DNA of 64,000 bases from G963664835 sp963664835 (GTDB lineage: Bacteria; Chloroflexota; UBA6077; FW602-bin22; JBCLEL01), in contig CAXXUG010000013.1 in assembly GCA_963664835.2 (NCBI GenBank), positions 1 to 64,000 of the forward strand, read 5' to 3'. The number at the start of each line of letters is the position of its first letter. Positions within the stretch are counted from its first letter, which is position 1. Positions 53,910-63,959 of the stretch are shown here, one piece after another. The position numbers and the translations under genes were made by a program. The notes under the pieces are model-generated. The model had not been told where the DNA came from and searched no databases. It worked only from the letters and a program-made list of their open reading frames with translations.

Positions 53910-55289
53910 CTACTCGTGTCTCCCTCGAGACCGCGCTTTCTGGCGCGTGACAACCCAGGGCATGCGCTTGAACCGGCGGCCGAGGCTCCGCTCGATCTCC
54001 CGCCACTTCCGCTCTTCATCCGGAGTGATCAACGTCACCGCCTCGCCGGAGCGGCCCATACGGCCAGTTCGTCCGACCCGGTGCGTGAAGAGCAGTTCTG
54101 TGTCCGGCAGATCATAGTTGATAATCTGTTCGATACCCTCGACGTCCAGGCCTCTGGCCGCGACATTCGTTGCAACCAGGATTGGGGCGTCGCCGGAACG
54201 GAAGTCCTGCATCACACGTTCGCGGGCGTTCTGACTGAGGTTGCCCTGAAGCGCCCCGACAGGATATCCCATGTTGTCGAGTCGTTTCGCCAGCTTCTTG
54301 ACGCCGTGTTTGGTCCTGCCGAAGACAATAACCTGGGCGCCGCGCCGCTCGTTCAGCAGGTCTTGGAGGACCTCGATCTTGTCGCTCTTGCGGATGTTGA
54401 ACACGATGTGTTCCACCGCGGGCAGGGATCGCAGGCCCGCGTCCACTTCGACCATTACTGGGTCTTTCAGGTGCTTCGCCGCGGTCTTGGCAACCCACTC
54501 AGGCATCGTCGCGGACAAGAGCGCCGTCTGGCGTTCCGAGGGAGTCTCGCCGAGGATCGCCTCTACATCGTGGGCGAACCCCTTGTCCAGCATCTCGTCG
54601 GCTTCATCCAGCACCATGAATCGTACCGATCGCAGGTCTAGGTTGCCTTGGCGTATATGGTCCAGCGTCCGGCCCGGCGTGCCAATGATTATCTGGGCGC
54701 CGCTCCTCAATGCTGCACACTCCGGCCCCAACGACCGGCCGCCGTACAGTAACGTCACGCGGAGGCGCTGCGATGATGCCAGGAGCTCTGTGACTTCGGC
54801 CACCTGAATGGCCAGCTCCCGCGTGGGCACAAGCACCAGCGCCTGACTCCGCCGGACCGACGGGTCGCACTGCTCCACCATGGGAACGGCGAACGCGAGC
54901 GTCTTGCCAGACCCAGTGCGTGCCTGGCCTATCAGGTCTCGGCCCTCCAGCAGGTGCGGGATGGTCTTGGCTTGAATCGGTGTGGGTTCGGATATATCCA
55001 TCTGCGCGATCGACCGCCTGGTAGAGTCCTTCAGGGCCATTCCGGGATATACGGAATCCAAGGCGTTGGCGGTATCATCGCGGGCCACATGGCCCGTCAC
55101 CGGCTCAATCACGGGTGATTTGACCGCCCTTGGAGGGCCGTGACGCCGGGATTGATGGCAGGGGCGGCAGTACACCGGCCTGTCCGGCCTTGGTAGGAAG
55201 GGGACGGACGTGGATGCATTACAGGCGGTACATATCGCGGGGTGGCGCCTCGTACGGTCGGACCGACGGGCGCGGGTTGTCATTGGCAT
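53910..55289 (-). CDS. DEAD-box RNA helicase with N-terminal zinc ribbon
   Basis: A helicase of about 459 residues. A small zinc-ribbon-like segment has Cys20, Cys23, Cys41 and Cys44 (two CxxC pairs). It is followed by the complete DEAD-box set: Q motif, ARTGSGKT, PTRELA, TPGRTLD, VLDEADEM, SAT and the C-terminal ARGLDV and HRVGRTGRMGR. The protein unwinds RNA, probably in ribosome assembly or cold adaptation. The ATG at 55289 was chosen over an upstream start at 55397 because the extra residues are not conserved in type. The zinc ribbon is also seen in other DEAD proteins of uncultured lineages, as far as I recall. Confidence 0.9.
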   Translation of the reverse strand: MPMTTRARRSDRTRRHPAICTACNASTSVPFLPRPDRPVYCRPCHQSRRHGPPRAVKSPVIEPVTGHVARDDTANALDSVYPGMALKDSTRRSIAQMDISEPTPIQAKTIPHLLEGRDLIGQARTGSGKTLAFAVPMVEQCDPSVRRSQALVLVPTRELAIQVAEVTELLASSQRLRVTLLYGGRSLGPECAALRSGAQIIIGTPGRTLDHIRQGNLDLRSVRFMVLDEADEMLDKGFAHDVEAILGETPSERQTALLSATMPEWVAKTAAKHLKDPVMVEVDAGLRSLPAVEHIVFNIRKSDKIEVLQDLLNERRGAQVIVFGRTKHGVKKLAKRLDNMGYPVGALQGNLSQNARERVMQDFRSGDAPILVATNVAARGLDVEGIEQIINYDLPDTELLFTHRVGRTGRMGRSGEAVTLITPDEERKWREIERSLGRRFKRMPWVVTRQKARSRGRHE

Positions 55290-55504
55290 GGATAGCCTAC
55301 AGGCAAAGAACACCTCTTCTAGTTGATTGAAACAATGGGCCGGCGCGGATTGGAGAAGACGGTACAGTGGGACAGATGCTAGTCCACTTCCGTTCAAGCC
55401 GGAGTGCGCCGGTAACGCGTGTCGATCTATTCTAGCAGTATTTGCGCCAACGTTTTCTGGCCGGCTTGCGCCACCGCAATGAATTCGGCTGTCAAAGGGG
55501 CCGC

Positions 55505-57367
55505 CTAGTCCCTGGACCGGGCTACGTCGCGGCGCTTACGCTTGCGGTCTACGGCGGAGAGCTCCATCTTGCGTAGTCGCAGATTCTGGGGGGTTACCTC
55601 CACGAACTCGTCATCGGAAATGAACTCCAGCGCTTCATCGAGGCTCATCCTCACAGTGGCCTTCAGGCGTTTCGCCACTTCGACCGTTGATGAACGAATA
55701 TTCGTCAATTTCTTTTCCTTACAGACGTTGATCTCAATGTCGCCCCCGCGAGAATGGGAGCCCACGATCATGCCGGCGTAAATCTTGGTGCCGGGGTCGA
55801 TGAACGTGTCGCCCCTGCCCTGGGCGTTGAGCAGACCATAGGTGACGGCAACGCCGCCCTCGGATGCCACAAGCACTCCGCCACGCCGGGTCTGAACTTC
55901 TCCTTCCATCGGCTCGTACGAGGTGAAAATACTGCTCTTCACTCCGTCGCCTCGGGTTGTGCGGAGGAAGAAAGCGTTGAATCCGATAAGCCCTCGTGTG
56001 GGAATCTTGTACTCCAGGTAGACGTGCCTGTCCTCGCCGTACCGTATGTCTCGGACCTGCCCCAAGTTGGCGGATAGGTGTTTGGTCAGCACGCCCACGT
56101 ACTCTTCGCGGGTGGTGATATTCAAGATCTCGCAGGGCTCGTGTACCTTGCCCGCGATGATCTTGGTTACCGGCGCGGGACGGGATACCTGGAATTCGAA
56201 CTGTTCACGGCGCATGGTCTCGACCAAGATGGACAGTTGCAGCTCTCCCCGTCCGGAGACTACGAACACGTCTGGGCTGGAAGTGGTCTCCACCTGCAGG
56301 CTGACGTTGGTCCGCAGTTCTCTCATCAGCCGTCCGTAGAGATTGCGGGAGGTGCAGTGGTCCCCCTCCCTGCCCATGAAAGGGGACGTGCTGACGCCAA
56401 AGGTCATGCGAACAGTAGGTTCGTTGATGTCGAGGGACGGTAGAGCCTTAGGGCTTGCGACAGAGGCAATGGTGTCGCCTATGGACACGCCATCTGGGCC
56501 GGTGACGGCCACAATGTCCCCTGCATGGGCTTCGGAGACTTCAAACCGCTCCATCCCACGAAACACGAATATGCGCTCCACGAGGTGGGAAGTTGGCTCA
56601 GCGGAGCGGCCCAAAAGGGACACTTCGTCGCGCAGCCTGAGTGTGCCGTGGGTGATCCGGCCGACGGACACTTGACCGAGGTAGTTGTCGTGGTCGAGCG
56701 CCGCAACAAGCATTTGCAGCGGGGCGCCGGGGTCCCCAGACGGCGGCGGCACCGAATTGACGATAGCTTCAAAGAGGGGTTGCATGTCCGCCCCAGGCTC
56801 ATCCATGCTCGTTGTGGCGTACCCCTCCCGGGCAGATGCGTAGAGCACAGTGAAATCCAACTGCTCCGCATTCGTAGCCACCTCCAGGAACAGGTCCTGG
56901 ACCATCTCCACCACCTCAGCCACCCGGGCCTCTGGTCGGTCAATCTTGTTGATGACCACCAAGGGGATGACATTCTGCTGGAACGCTTGGCGCAGCACGT
57001 AAGTGGTCTGGGGCATGGGTCCGTCCACCGCGTCGACCAGCAACAGACAGCCGTCGGCCATGTTCATGACACGCTCCACCTCGCCGCCGAAGTCCGCGTG
57101 GCCCGGCGTGTCGATGATGTTGATCCTGACGCCCCCATAGGAGATCGAGGCGTTCTTGGCGAGAATCGTGATGCCGCGCTCTCGCTCCAATGGGTTGGTG
57201 TCCATAATTAAGGCTCCCACCTGTTGGTGGGCACGGAAGACCCGACCCTGTTTCAACAGCGCGTCGACCAGGGTAGTCTTGCCGTGGTCGACGTGCGCTA
57301 TGATGGCAAGGTTTCGGATATCGCCGTTCTGATGGTCGCTCAAACTCTTTACCTCAAGTGCTATCAT
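55505..57367 (-). CDS. typA: TypA/BipA translational GTPase
   Basis: A 620-residue ribosome-associated GTPase. G1 is AHVDHGKT, G2/G3 RERGITI and DTPGHADFGGEVERV, and G4 NKIDRPEARV. The BipA-type C-terminal domain ends VTPQNLRLRKMEL. It helps 50S assembly and stress adaptation. The frame extends to 57463. I use the ATG at 57367. A TTG at 57340 with GAGG eight bases upstream gives a start still closer to the first conserved residues. It is divergent from the second permease-GHKL gene. Confidence 0.95.
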   Translation of the reverse strand: MIALEVKSLSDHQNGDIRNLAIIAHVDHGKTTLVDALLKQGRVFRAHQQVGALIMDTNPLERERGITILAKNASISYGGVRINIIDTPGHADFGGEVERVMNMADGCLLLVDAVDGPMPQTTYVLRQAFQQNVIPLVVINKIDRPEARVAEVVEMVQDLFLEVATNAEQLDFTVLYASAREGYATTSMDEPGADMQPLFEAIVNSVPPPSGDPGAPLQMLVAALDHDNYLGQVSVGRITHGTLRLRDEVSLLGRSAEPTSHLVERIFVFRGMERFEVSEAHAGDIVAVTGPDGVSIGDTIASVASPKALPSLDINEPTVRMTFGVSTSPFMGREGDHCTSRNLYGRLMRELRTNVSLQVETTSSPDVFVVSGRGELQLSILVETMRREQFEFQVSRPAPVTKIIAGKVHEPCEILNITTREEYVGVLTKHLSANLGQVRDIRYGEDRHVYLEYKIPTRGLIGFNAFFLRTTRGDGVKSSIFTSYEPMEGEVQTRRGGVLVASEGGVAVTYGLLNAQGRGDTFIDPGTKIYAGMIVGSHSRGGDIEINVCKEKKLTNIRSSTVEVAKRLKATVRMSLDEALEFISDDEFVEVTPQNLRLRKMELSAVDRKRKRRDVARSRD

Positions 57368-57493
57368 AGAGCATTCTACGAGGGGATCGGCTCCTGCTAT
57401 AGCTTGACCACCCACTGGAAAGTTGGCAATACAGTACCTGTTGGCCCCCGACGGAACCGTCAACCGGACAAAACCACTATTCAGGCTTGACTG

Positions 57494-59233
57494 TTGAATG
57501 AAGCACAGCTAAACGAAAACGTCCGATACGAACCACACGAGAAACCTCCCTATTTAGTCGCCATTGGTGCCGGCGTTCAGGCTTCCATGGTCCTGCTGGC
57601 GCCGGTCGTTCTGACGGTTGTCATCGTCGCCCGAATTGCCGGTCAATCCGAGGGTTACATGTCGTGGGCCGTATTTGCGGCTCTGCTGGTCAGTGGCGCC
57701 ACGACTGTTTTCCAGGCTGTCCGAGTAGGCCGAATCGGCGCCGGGTACGTCCTCATAATGGGAACCTCCGGGGCATTCATAGCGGTATGCGTCGCGGCCC
57801 TGGTCAAGGGCGGCCCTTCCACGATGGCAAGTCTCATCATCATTTCTTCGCTTTTTCAGTTCTTGCTGGCGTCGCGCCTGTCCCTTCTGCGACGGATATT
57901 CACGCCTACCGTGGCTGGCACAGTGATCATGTTGATAGCGGTAACGGTGATGCCACTCGTTTTCGACGCGTTGGATGATACACCTGACACTTCGTCCGGG
58001 GCCGCCGCGCCAGTGGTTGCTCTGGCTACGATAATAACCGTCGCGGTTCTCGTGTTGCGTGCGCCGCCCACGTGGCGACTATGGTCACCGATCATAGGCA
58101 TCATAGTAGGCTGTTTCGTGGCCGCGCTGTTCGGAATCTACGACTTGAAGGGCGTCCTGGAAGCGCCCTGGATCGGCGTTCCGTTGGGCGGCTGGCCTGG
58201 ATTGGACCTTACGCCGGGTGAGGAATTCTGGGCACTCCTGCCGGCGTTCGTCGTCGTCACGCTTGTGGGCGCCATAGAGACGATTGGCGACGGAGTTGCG
58301 ATACAGCGGGTATCTCGGCGCCGGCGCCGTGCAACTGATTTTCGAGTAGTTCAGGGCGCGCTCAACGCGGACGGCCTGGGAAATCTCCTCTCCGGCATCT
58401 TGGGAACGCTGCCCAATACCACCTACTCGAGTAGTGTGTCACTTGCCGAGGTTACCGGAATCGCCGCGCGCAGAGTGGGCGTCACAATCGGTGTAATCTT
58501 CTTGATCCTCGCCTTCTTCCCCAAAGTTGCCGCCCTGTTGATTGCTATCCCTGGGCCAGTTGCGGCGGCCTATCTAATCCTTCTGATTGGAATACTCTTT
58601 GTACAAGGCATGAAGATCATCGTTCAAGACGGCGTAGATCACCGGAAGACCACAATCGTGGGATTGTCGTTTTGGATAGGTGTGGGATTCCAGAATCAGG
58701 TGATCTTCCCAGACCTGTTGGGTGAAGGATTCTTGGCCGTGTTGCTTGGCAACGGCATGACGTCGGGGGCCATCGTCGCCATAATAATGGTGGCGTTCAT
58801 GGAGCTGACCGGCTTGCGACGCAGGCGTCTGGAAGTCGCATTGAGCATCGAAGCCTTGCCGAAAATAGATAAGTTTCTGCGGGAGTTTGCCTCCAGGGCG
58901 AAATGGAATTCATCTTCAGCAGACCGGCTGGCGTCCGCCGGCGAGGAAACGCTGTCGGTCCTATTGCAAGAGAACAGCGACGGCGCGGTCGGACCGGGAC
59001 GCAGATTGGCCGTAACCGCGCGCCTCGACGGACGCTCGGCCGAGTTGGAGTTCGTGACCGCATTGGAGGGGGAGAACATGGAGGACCGTCTGGCATATTT
59101 GAGCGAGTTGCCTCCTGTTCCCGACGAACGCGAGGTCTCGTTCCGCTTGCTGCTGCACTACGCCTCTTCCGTGCGTCACCAGAAATACCACGGAGTCGAC
59201 GTCGTCACGGTCAACGTCGAAGGCCAGCGGTAG
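57494..59233 (+). CDS. NCS2 permease fused to a degenerate GHKL-like domain (second copy)
   Basis: A 579-residue paralogue of the protein at 40662-42398, alike over its whole length from LNENVRYEPHEKPPYL onward. The NCS2 permease part has AIETIGDGVAIQRVSRR, GTLPNTTYSSSVSLAEV and PVAAAYLILLIGILF. The tail repeats the pattern ALPKIDKFLREFASRA, RLASAGEETLSVLLQ and VSFRLLLHYASSVRHQKY. Two copies sharing both parts show the fusion is genuine, not an assembly artefact. The start is TTG with no good ribosome-binding site. It likely imports a purine or pyrimidine base. Confidence 0.82.
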   Translation: MNEAQLNENVRYEPHEKPPYLVAIGAGVQASMVLLAPVVLTVVIVARIAGQSEGYMSWAVFAALLVSGATTVFQAVRVGRIGAGYVLIMGTSGAFIAVCVAALVKGGPSTMASLIIISSLFQFLLASRLSLLRRIFTPTVAGTVIMLIAVTVMPLVFDALDDTPDTSSGAAAPVVALATIITVAVLVLRAPPTWRLWSPIIGIIVGCFVAALFGIYDLKGVLEAPWIGVPLGGWPGLDLTPGEEFWALLPAFVVVTLVGAIETIGDGVAIQRVSRRRRRATDFRVVQGALNADGLGNLLSGILGTLPNTTYSSSVSLAEVTGIAARRVGVTIGVIFLILAFFPKVAALLIAIPGPVAAAYLILLIGILFVQGMKIIVQDGVDHRKTTIVGLSFWIGVGFQNQVIFPDLLGEGFLAVLLGNGMTSGAIVAIIMVAFMELTGLRRRRLEVALSIEALPKIDKFLREFASRAKWNSSSADRLASAGEETLSVLLQENSDGAVGPGRRLAVTARLDGRSAELEFVTALEGENMEDRLAYLSELPPVPDEREVSFRLLLHYASSVRHQKYHGVDVVTVNVEGQR

Positions 59234-59279
59234 GGCCGGCCGGCGCGAACTTACCGGTCACTCCGCCGACGCAAGCGCG

Positions 59280-60629
59280 TCAGCCGCGAAAACTCCGCTG
59301 CGTACGGCTCCCTCCATCGTCGATGGCCAACCGCTCTGGGTCCAGTCGCCGGCCAGGAACAGGTTCGAGATAGGCGTCCTCTGCGGCAGGCGATGCTGCG
59401 CCACTCCCGGCATCGGCCGAAACGTCGCGGAGTGCTCCTTGACGACGAACGACCTCTCGATCTTTGCCCCCGCCGGCCCGTGGAAAGAGCCGGGCCATCT
59501 CCTGCGTGAACGTCTCGATTAGCTCCCCTTTCGGCACTCCGGCAAACTGCCAGGCGCCGCTGATCGAGACACAGACGTATTGTCCGTTGCCTCGGTCATC
59601 CCCTTGGATCAGCGTCTTGTTGAAGACCCACTGCACCGGGCTGTCTAGAAAGACTACGAAGTCCTGATCCATCACCCTTCGGTCGTACCATAGATGAATG
59701 CCGAGTATGGGCGCTGATTCGAGCTCCGATGCCTTGGAGAAAAACGGATTGCCGGCCACTCCCTCCGGCAGCGTTTCCAAAAGCGTCCAATAGGGCAGGG
59801 CGCTGAGGTAGACGTCCGCGTGAAGCATCGAGCCGTCCGATAGGTGTACGCCGGTCACTTCTCCGTCAGAGACCTCGATGGACCTCACCGCCTTGCCAGA
59901 CAGTAACGAACCGCCGGCATCCCGAATCAGTCGCGCTGCCGGCTCGCCATTCAGGGAAGTCAGGCCGACCCGCGATAATCCGATCGCGGCATCCGACGGT
60001 CCCTTTAGCAGCGCCTCCTGGAAGACCATCAAGGCCATGTCCGCGCTGACGTTGCGAATGTCGTCGTTGAGCGCCGGCAGTACGAAGAGGTTCCACAATC
60101 TGTCGATCGCCAGATCGGTCTGGTGGTGCCGCTTCAGCCAATCGTAGGCGCTCTCGCCGTCCAAAGCGCTCGCGTTCTTGGCCCGGTTGGTAAGCCTGGC
60201 CCTGAGCAACCCATAGGCCACAAGCAGCTTGTCTTTCAGACCCAGGTGGGGATATGCGGCGAAGGATGGCACGAGATGAAGCCGGCCGAGAAACGGAACG
60301 CCGGACAGAACACCGGTGACACCGTTCAGTACTACTTCCGCTCTCAGCCTCTGTGGCAGGTAAGTCTGATCAAAGGACCCGATCGTCCGGAGGTAGTCCA
60401 CGTAGTAGGTGCAGCACCCAAGGAAAACGTGCTGACCGTTATCTACTTCAGGACCGTCATTTCCGTCGCGGAACGAGTAGGCCCGGCCACCGAGAAAGGG
60501 GCGCCTCTCGACCAGCGTGACCTCACAGCCGTGCTCAAGCAGCCTGCGGGCGGCCGACAGTCCCGCCAGGCCGCCACCCAGAACCGCTACTTTCCTCGCG
60601 GGTAAACCGGTATCAGGCTCGTCGCCCAT
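59280..60629 (-). CDS. hpnE: hydroxysqualene dehydroxylase, frameshifted near the 3' end
   Basis: A FAD-dependent enzyme of the HpnE type, which converts hydroxysqualene to squalene. The dinucleotide motif is VAVLGGGLAGLSAARRL and the family segment GPEVDNGQHVFLGCCTYY. After ARLFPRAGG the frame becomes nonsense (GKDREVVRRQ). Removing one base from the five-base C-run at 59467-59471 (plus strand) restores the true C-terminus (RTPISNLFLAGDWTQ, then STMEGAVRSG) with a stop at 59258-59260. The corrected protein has about 457 residues. It overlaps hpnD by 43 bases and is the last gene of the hpnC-hpnD-hpnE operon. Confidence 0.88.
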   Translation of the reverse strand: MGDEPDTGLPARKVAVLGGGLAGLSAARRLLEHGCEVTLVERRPFLGGRAYSFRDGNDGPEVDNGQHVFLGCCTYYVDYLRTIGSFDQTYLPQRLRAEVVLNGVTGVLSGVPFLGRLHLVPSFAAYPHLGLKDKLLVAYGLLRARLTNRAKNASALDGESAYDWLKRHHQTDLAIDRLWNLFVLPALNDDIRNVSADMALMVFQEALLKGPSDAAIGLSRVGLTSLNGEPAARLIRDAGGSLLSGKAVRSIEVSDGEVTGVHLSDGSMLHADVYLSALPYWTLLETLPEGVAGNPFFSKASELESAPILGIHLWYDRRVMDQDFVVFLDSPVQWVFNKTLIQGDDRGNGQYVCVSISGAWQFAGVPKGELIETFTQEMARLFPRAGGGKDREVVRRQGALRDVSADAGSGAASPAAEDAYLEPVPGRRLDPERLAIDDGGSRTQRSFRG

Positions 60630-61462
60630 AGCCTCGCCATCATCAGCAGTTTCTCGACCGTGCTCAAGCCGACTCGCTTCGTGAAAACGTCGAAGTCGGA
60701 GGACTCGATCCGATCGAGTATACGACTATACACGGCTAAGAGCATCGCTGGGCAGGCGCTGGTCCGGGCCGGCACCAGCGGAAGCAAGCGCCTTCCACTA
60801 TCGAAGTATCTTCTGGCCCGCGCGATCTGGTGCCGCATCAGTCCGCGAAAAGCGTCGTTGATCACACCTTGGCGCAGCTCCTCCGGCGAGTATCCGAACG
60901 AGGCCATCTCGTCCAGTGGAACGTATATCCGGTCCCTTTGGATGTCCTCCTTGAGGTCTCGCAGAATATTGGTGAGCTGCATCGCGAGGCCCAGGTCAAC
61001 CGCGTATTCCTGCGCCTTCGCGTCGTCGTAGCCGAAGATCTCCACGCATATCAGGCCCACCGCCGAAGCTACCTTGTAGCAGTACTCCCTCAGGTCCTCG
61101 AAGCTTCGGTACGACGATTGGACGAGGTCCATCTCGACCCCTTCGATCACTTCCTCGAAGTAACGGCTTGGGATTTCGAACGCCGAAAGCGTGTCAGCTA
61201 ATGCAACGTAGGTCGGACCGGGTACGACACCGCGCTCGATTCGTCGCAGCGACTGGCGCGTATCGGCCAAGAGTCGCCTCTTGTCCTCCGTCGAACTGGT
61301 GCCATCCGCGATGTCGTCGCAGAGCCGGCAGAAAGCGTACGCCGCATAGATGGAGCGCCGTTGCCGGACCGGTAGCGTCATAAAGCCATAGTAGAAGTTC
61401 TTCGCCTCTGACTTGGCAACTCGCCGACAGTGTTCGTAAGCAAGCTCGAGCTCGGTGGCCAC
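60587..61462 (-). CDS. hpnD: presqualene diphosphate synthase
   Basis: A 291-residue squalene/phytoene-synthase-fold protein of the HpnD type, which joins two farnesyl diphosphates to presqualene diphosphate. Both aspartate-rich motifs are present: CRLCDDIADG and LTNILRDLKEDIQRDRIY. The opening AYEHCRRVAKSEAKNFYYGFM is typical of HpnD. It lies 10 bases after hpnC and overlaps hpnE, so the three form one operon for squalene, the precursor of hopanoids. No squalene-hopene cyclase is in the window. Confidence 0.92.
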   Translation of the reverse strand: MATELELAYEHCRRVAKSEAKNFYYGFMTLPVRQRRSIYAAYAFCRLCDDIADGTSSTEDKRRLLADTRQSLRRIERGVVPGPTYVALADTLSAFEIPSRYFEEVIEGVEMDLVQSSYRSFEDLREYCYKVASAVGLICVEIFGYDDAKAQEYAVDLGLAMQLTNILRDLKEDIQRDRIYVPLDEMASFGYSPEELRQGVINDAFRGLMRHQIARARRYFDSGRRLLPLVPARTSACPAMLLAVYSRILDRIESSDFDVFTKRVGLSTVEKLLMMARLWATSLIPVYPRGK

Positions 61463-61472
61463 CGAACAACCC

Positions 61473-62360
61473 CTATACCTTGAAACCGAGGCCTAGCTTG
61501 AGGCCTGTGCCCAGCATCAACCCCAGCTTGGCGGACTTCGATAGCTCAGGCCGCCGGCTGAGCACGTCGAATCCCTGTCCTTCAATGGCGTCCAATACCC
61601 TCATACCTCCCAAACTGAACAGCGCCACGTCCAGTTTGAAGCGACCATCGAGGGTGCCAACCAGCTTCAATCCCTTGTGGAAGAGTCCACGCGCCCTCTC
61701 GACCTCGAATACCATCAAATCGCGAAACTCTGGTGTGAAAACGCCATCCGCAAGCTCTGACTCGGTGTACCGGAATCGGTCCATGTCTTCCTGGGGTATG
61801 TAAATGCGGCCCATCGCGTAGTCGCGGGCCACGTCTTGCCAGAAGTTGGTCAACTGCAGCGCCGTGCAGGTGTAGTCCGATAACCTGTGGCGCTCTTCGT
61901 CGCGGTATCCAAACACATAAAGCACCATCTGTCCCACCGGGTTCGCCGAGTGCCGGCAGTAGTGCTCCAGGTCTTCGTACGTCTCGTAACGTGTGTTGAC
62001 CTGGTCCATCCGGTTGGCCTCGATCAGCTTGAGGAAAGGCGCCCTCGGGATGTCAAAAGCCCGGATAGTTTCCTGCAACGCGACCATGTATGGGTGCCGC
62101 GGGGTGTCCTCGTAGCACAGATTCACCTCGCGCTCCCAAGCATCGAGCGCCTCGATCCTGTCCCCTTCGTACTCGTCGCCAAGGTCGTCAACGAATCGGC
62201 AGAAGGCATAGACGGCGTAAATGTGCTTGCGTTTGTCCCCAGGAAGAAGCCAGGAGCCTACGCTGAAGTTCTCGTAGTGCGTACGCGCCAACTCGGCGCA
62301 CCGTGAGTAACCCACTTCCGCTGAGACTTCTGGACCACTTTCGGAGAGAAGTAGCTCCAT
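61473..62360 (-). CDS. hpnC: hydroxysqualene synthase (HpnC)
   Basis: A 295-residue squalene/phytoene-synthase-fold protein. RTHYENFSVGSWLLPGDKR is characteristic of HpnC, followed by the first acid motif CRFVDDLGDE and the second LTNFWQDVARDYAMGRIY. HpnC converts presqualene diphosphate to hydroxysqualene, which HpnE reduces. It is the first gene of the operon, and the order hpnC-hpnD-hpnE matches hopanoid clusters in other bacteria. The first methionine sits at the family's normal length. Confidence 0.92.
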   Translation of the reverse strand: MELLLSESGPEVSAEVGYSRCAELARTHYENFSVGSWLLPGDKRKHIYAVYAFCRFVDDLGDEYEGDRIEALDAWEREVNLCYEDTPRHPYMVALQETIRAFDIPRAPFLKLIEANRMDQVNTRYETYEDLEHYCRHSANPVGQMVLYVFGYRDEERHRLSDYTCTALQLTNFWQDVARDYAMGRIYIPQEDMDRFRYTESELADGVFTPEFRDLMVFEVERARGLFHKGLKLVGTLDGRFKLDVALFSLGGMRVLDAIEGQGFDVLSRRPELSKSAKLGLMLGTGLKLGLGFKV

Positions 62361-62690
62361 TGGTAGCCTTGCACCTCCGGGACTTATTATCTGCGCCGCC
62401 CCCTCGCCAGGGACTGTTTGGGTGGTGTCCGTCTTGGCCCCTGTTCATGTGAAGCTAAATAAGGCGCACTCAATTTTCAAGTTGATAGGACCGAGTGTCA
62501 AACGCCATTGCACGCCGTCAACTCCAAATCCCATCATTAACCTGTGACTATTCGAAGGGACTGCACCGGATCTTCCGGTTTTGTGTAGCCGATGGTGAAT
62601 ACGAACTTCAGCCTTAATATTGTCTTTTCCCCACTTATATATTTATCTGACTGCAAGATGCGATAGATTGAGGTATTTCCGAGTACTGAA
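62361..62690. other. AT-rich divergent promoter region
   Basis: A 330-base intergenic stretch, AT-rich near its right end (TTATATATTTATC around 62634-62646), between hpnC and the divergent oxidoreductase. No gene is seen. A TTGTCT about 16 bases upstream of the AT-rich block is a possible -35 for the rightward gene, but the pair is weak. Confidence 0.35.
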
Positions 62691-63749
62691 ATGAGCGAAC
62701 CAACTCTAATGATCTATGGCGCTTCCGGCTACACCGGCAGACTTATTACGGCACGGGCGGTCTCGTCAGGCCTGCGAACCATTTTGGCCGGTCGCAACCC
62801 GAGCAAGATGTCGCTCATGGCAGGCGCCTTTGGGATTGAGACACGTGTCTTCGGACTGGGTGACTCCCGCCGGCTCGAAAGGGCCTTGGAGAACGTCGCG
62901 GTGGTTTTGAACTGCGCCGGCCCATTTGTGCACACAGCCACGCCCATGATTGAAGCATGCCTGAAAACCGGCACCCACTATCTGGACATAACTGGGGAGA
63001 TGGATGTCTTCGAAACCCTCTCGGCGCGTGACGAAGCCGCCAGAGACGCTCGGATAATGATTCTGCCGGGCACCGGGATCGACGTCGTGCCGAGCGATTG
63101 TTTGATCGCCGGCCTTGCCGCGCGTCATCCTGGAGGTCAATATTTGCGGCTCGGCCTCGCCATACGCTCCGGCGTCTCCCGGGGCACCATGCGCACCATG
63201 CTGATGAGCATCGAGAACTTCCGCATCCGGCGGGAAGGCAAGATGACGCGCGTTCCATCCGGCAGCCTACGCCAGGAGTTCGATTTCGGCGCGCCGCCCA
63301 GCTCCGCGCTTGTCAGTTCACTGGGCGATGTCTCTACAGCCCATTGGTCGACTGGCATCCCAAACATTGAGAGCTACAACCAGGCCACCAAGTTGTTCCG
63401 CATTCTGACGGGCATCAGCCGGTTGTACGGCCGGCTGCCGGCGAAGCCCATCTGGCTGGCGCTACTGAATGCCCTGGTCGACCGCGCGCCGTTGGGGCCA
63501 AGCGAATCGCGGCGTCGAACCAACTACGCGATCTTCGTCGCCGATATAGAAGATTCGAACGGCAATCATGCAGCGGCTCGACTACGCACGCCAGATCCTT
63601 ACGACCTGACCGCAGATGCGTCCGTAAACATCGCCGCCCGCACCCTGAACGAGGATTTCAAGATCGGATACCAGACGCCGTCTTCTGCCTACGGCGCCGA
63701 ACTGATCCGCGACCTTGATGGCGTACATTTGGAGTATTTGGGCGGGTAG
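62691..63749 (+). CDS. saccharopine-dehydrogenase-family NAD(P)-dependent oxidoreductase
   Basis: A 352-residue Rossmann-fold protein. MIYGASGYTGRLITARAV is the dinucleotide-binding start. VVLNCAGPFVHTATPMIEACL and HYLDITGEMDVFE are the segments shared by saccharopine dehydrogenase-like proteins and trans-acting enoyl reductases, followed by GTGIDVVPSDCLIAGLAA. Some relatives reduce enoyl groups in polyketide-lipid synthesis, which would be interesting near a PKS, but 22 kb separates them and the substrate is unknown. Confidence 0.82.
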   Translation: MSEPTLMIYGASGYTGRLITARAVSSGLRTILAGRNPSKMSLMAGAFGIETRVFGLGDSRRLERALENVAVVLNCAGPFVHTATPMIEACLKTGTHYLDITGEMDVFETLSARDEAARDARIMILPGTGIDVVPSDCLIAGLAARHPGGQYLRLGLAIRSGVSRGTMRTMLMSIENFRIRREGKMTRVPSGSLRQEFDFGAPPSSALVSSLGDVSTAHWSTGIPNIESYNQATKLFRILTGISRLYGRLPAKPIWLALLNALVDRAPLGPSESRRRTNYAIFVADIEDSNGNHAAARLRTPDPYDLTADASVNIAARTLNEDFKIGYQTPSSAYGAELIRDLDGVHLEYLGG

Positions 63750-63959
63750 GCATCTGGTCCGCCGGACGATACCGGCTCCTCAGGTGATGGTGAGAATACG
63801 GTTTGTCGCCGGAGATCCACGACCTGCTGTAAATTCCGGGCGACGGGCGCTGAAGGGGAAACGTACTCTGCCGCCTTTCGCGTCCAACGATCTACTTGTT
63901 TTTCCAGATCGAACCATCCCGTTGAAGATCAAGGAACCCACCTCCCTTCCAGGTAATTG

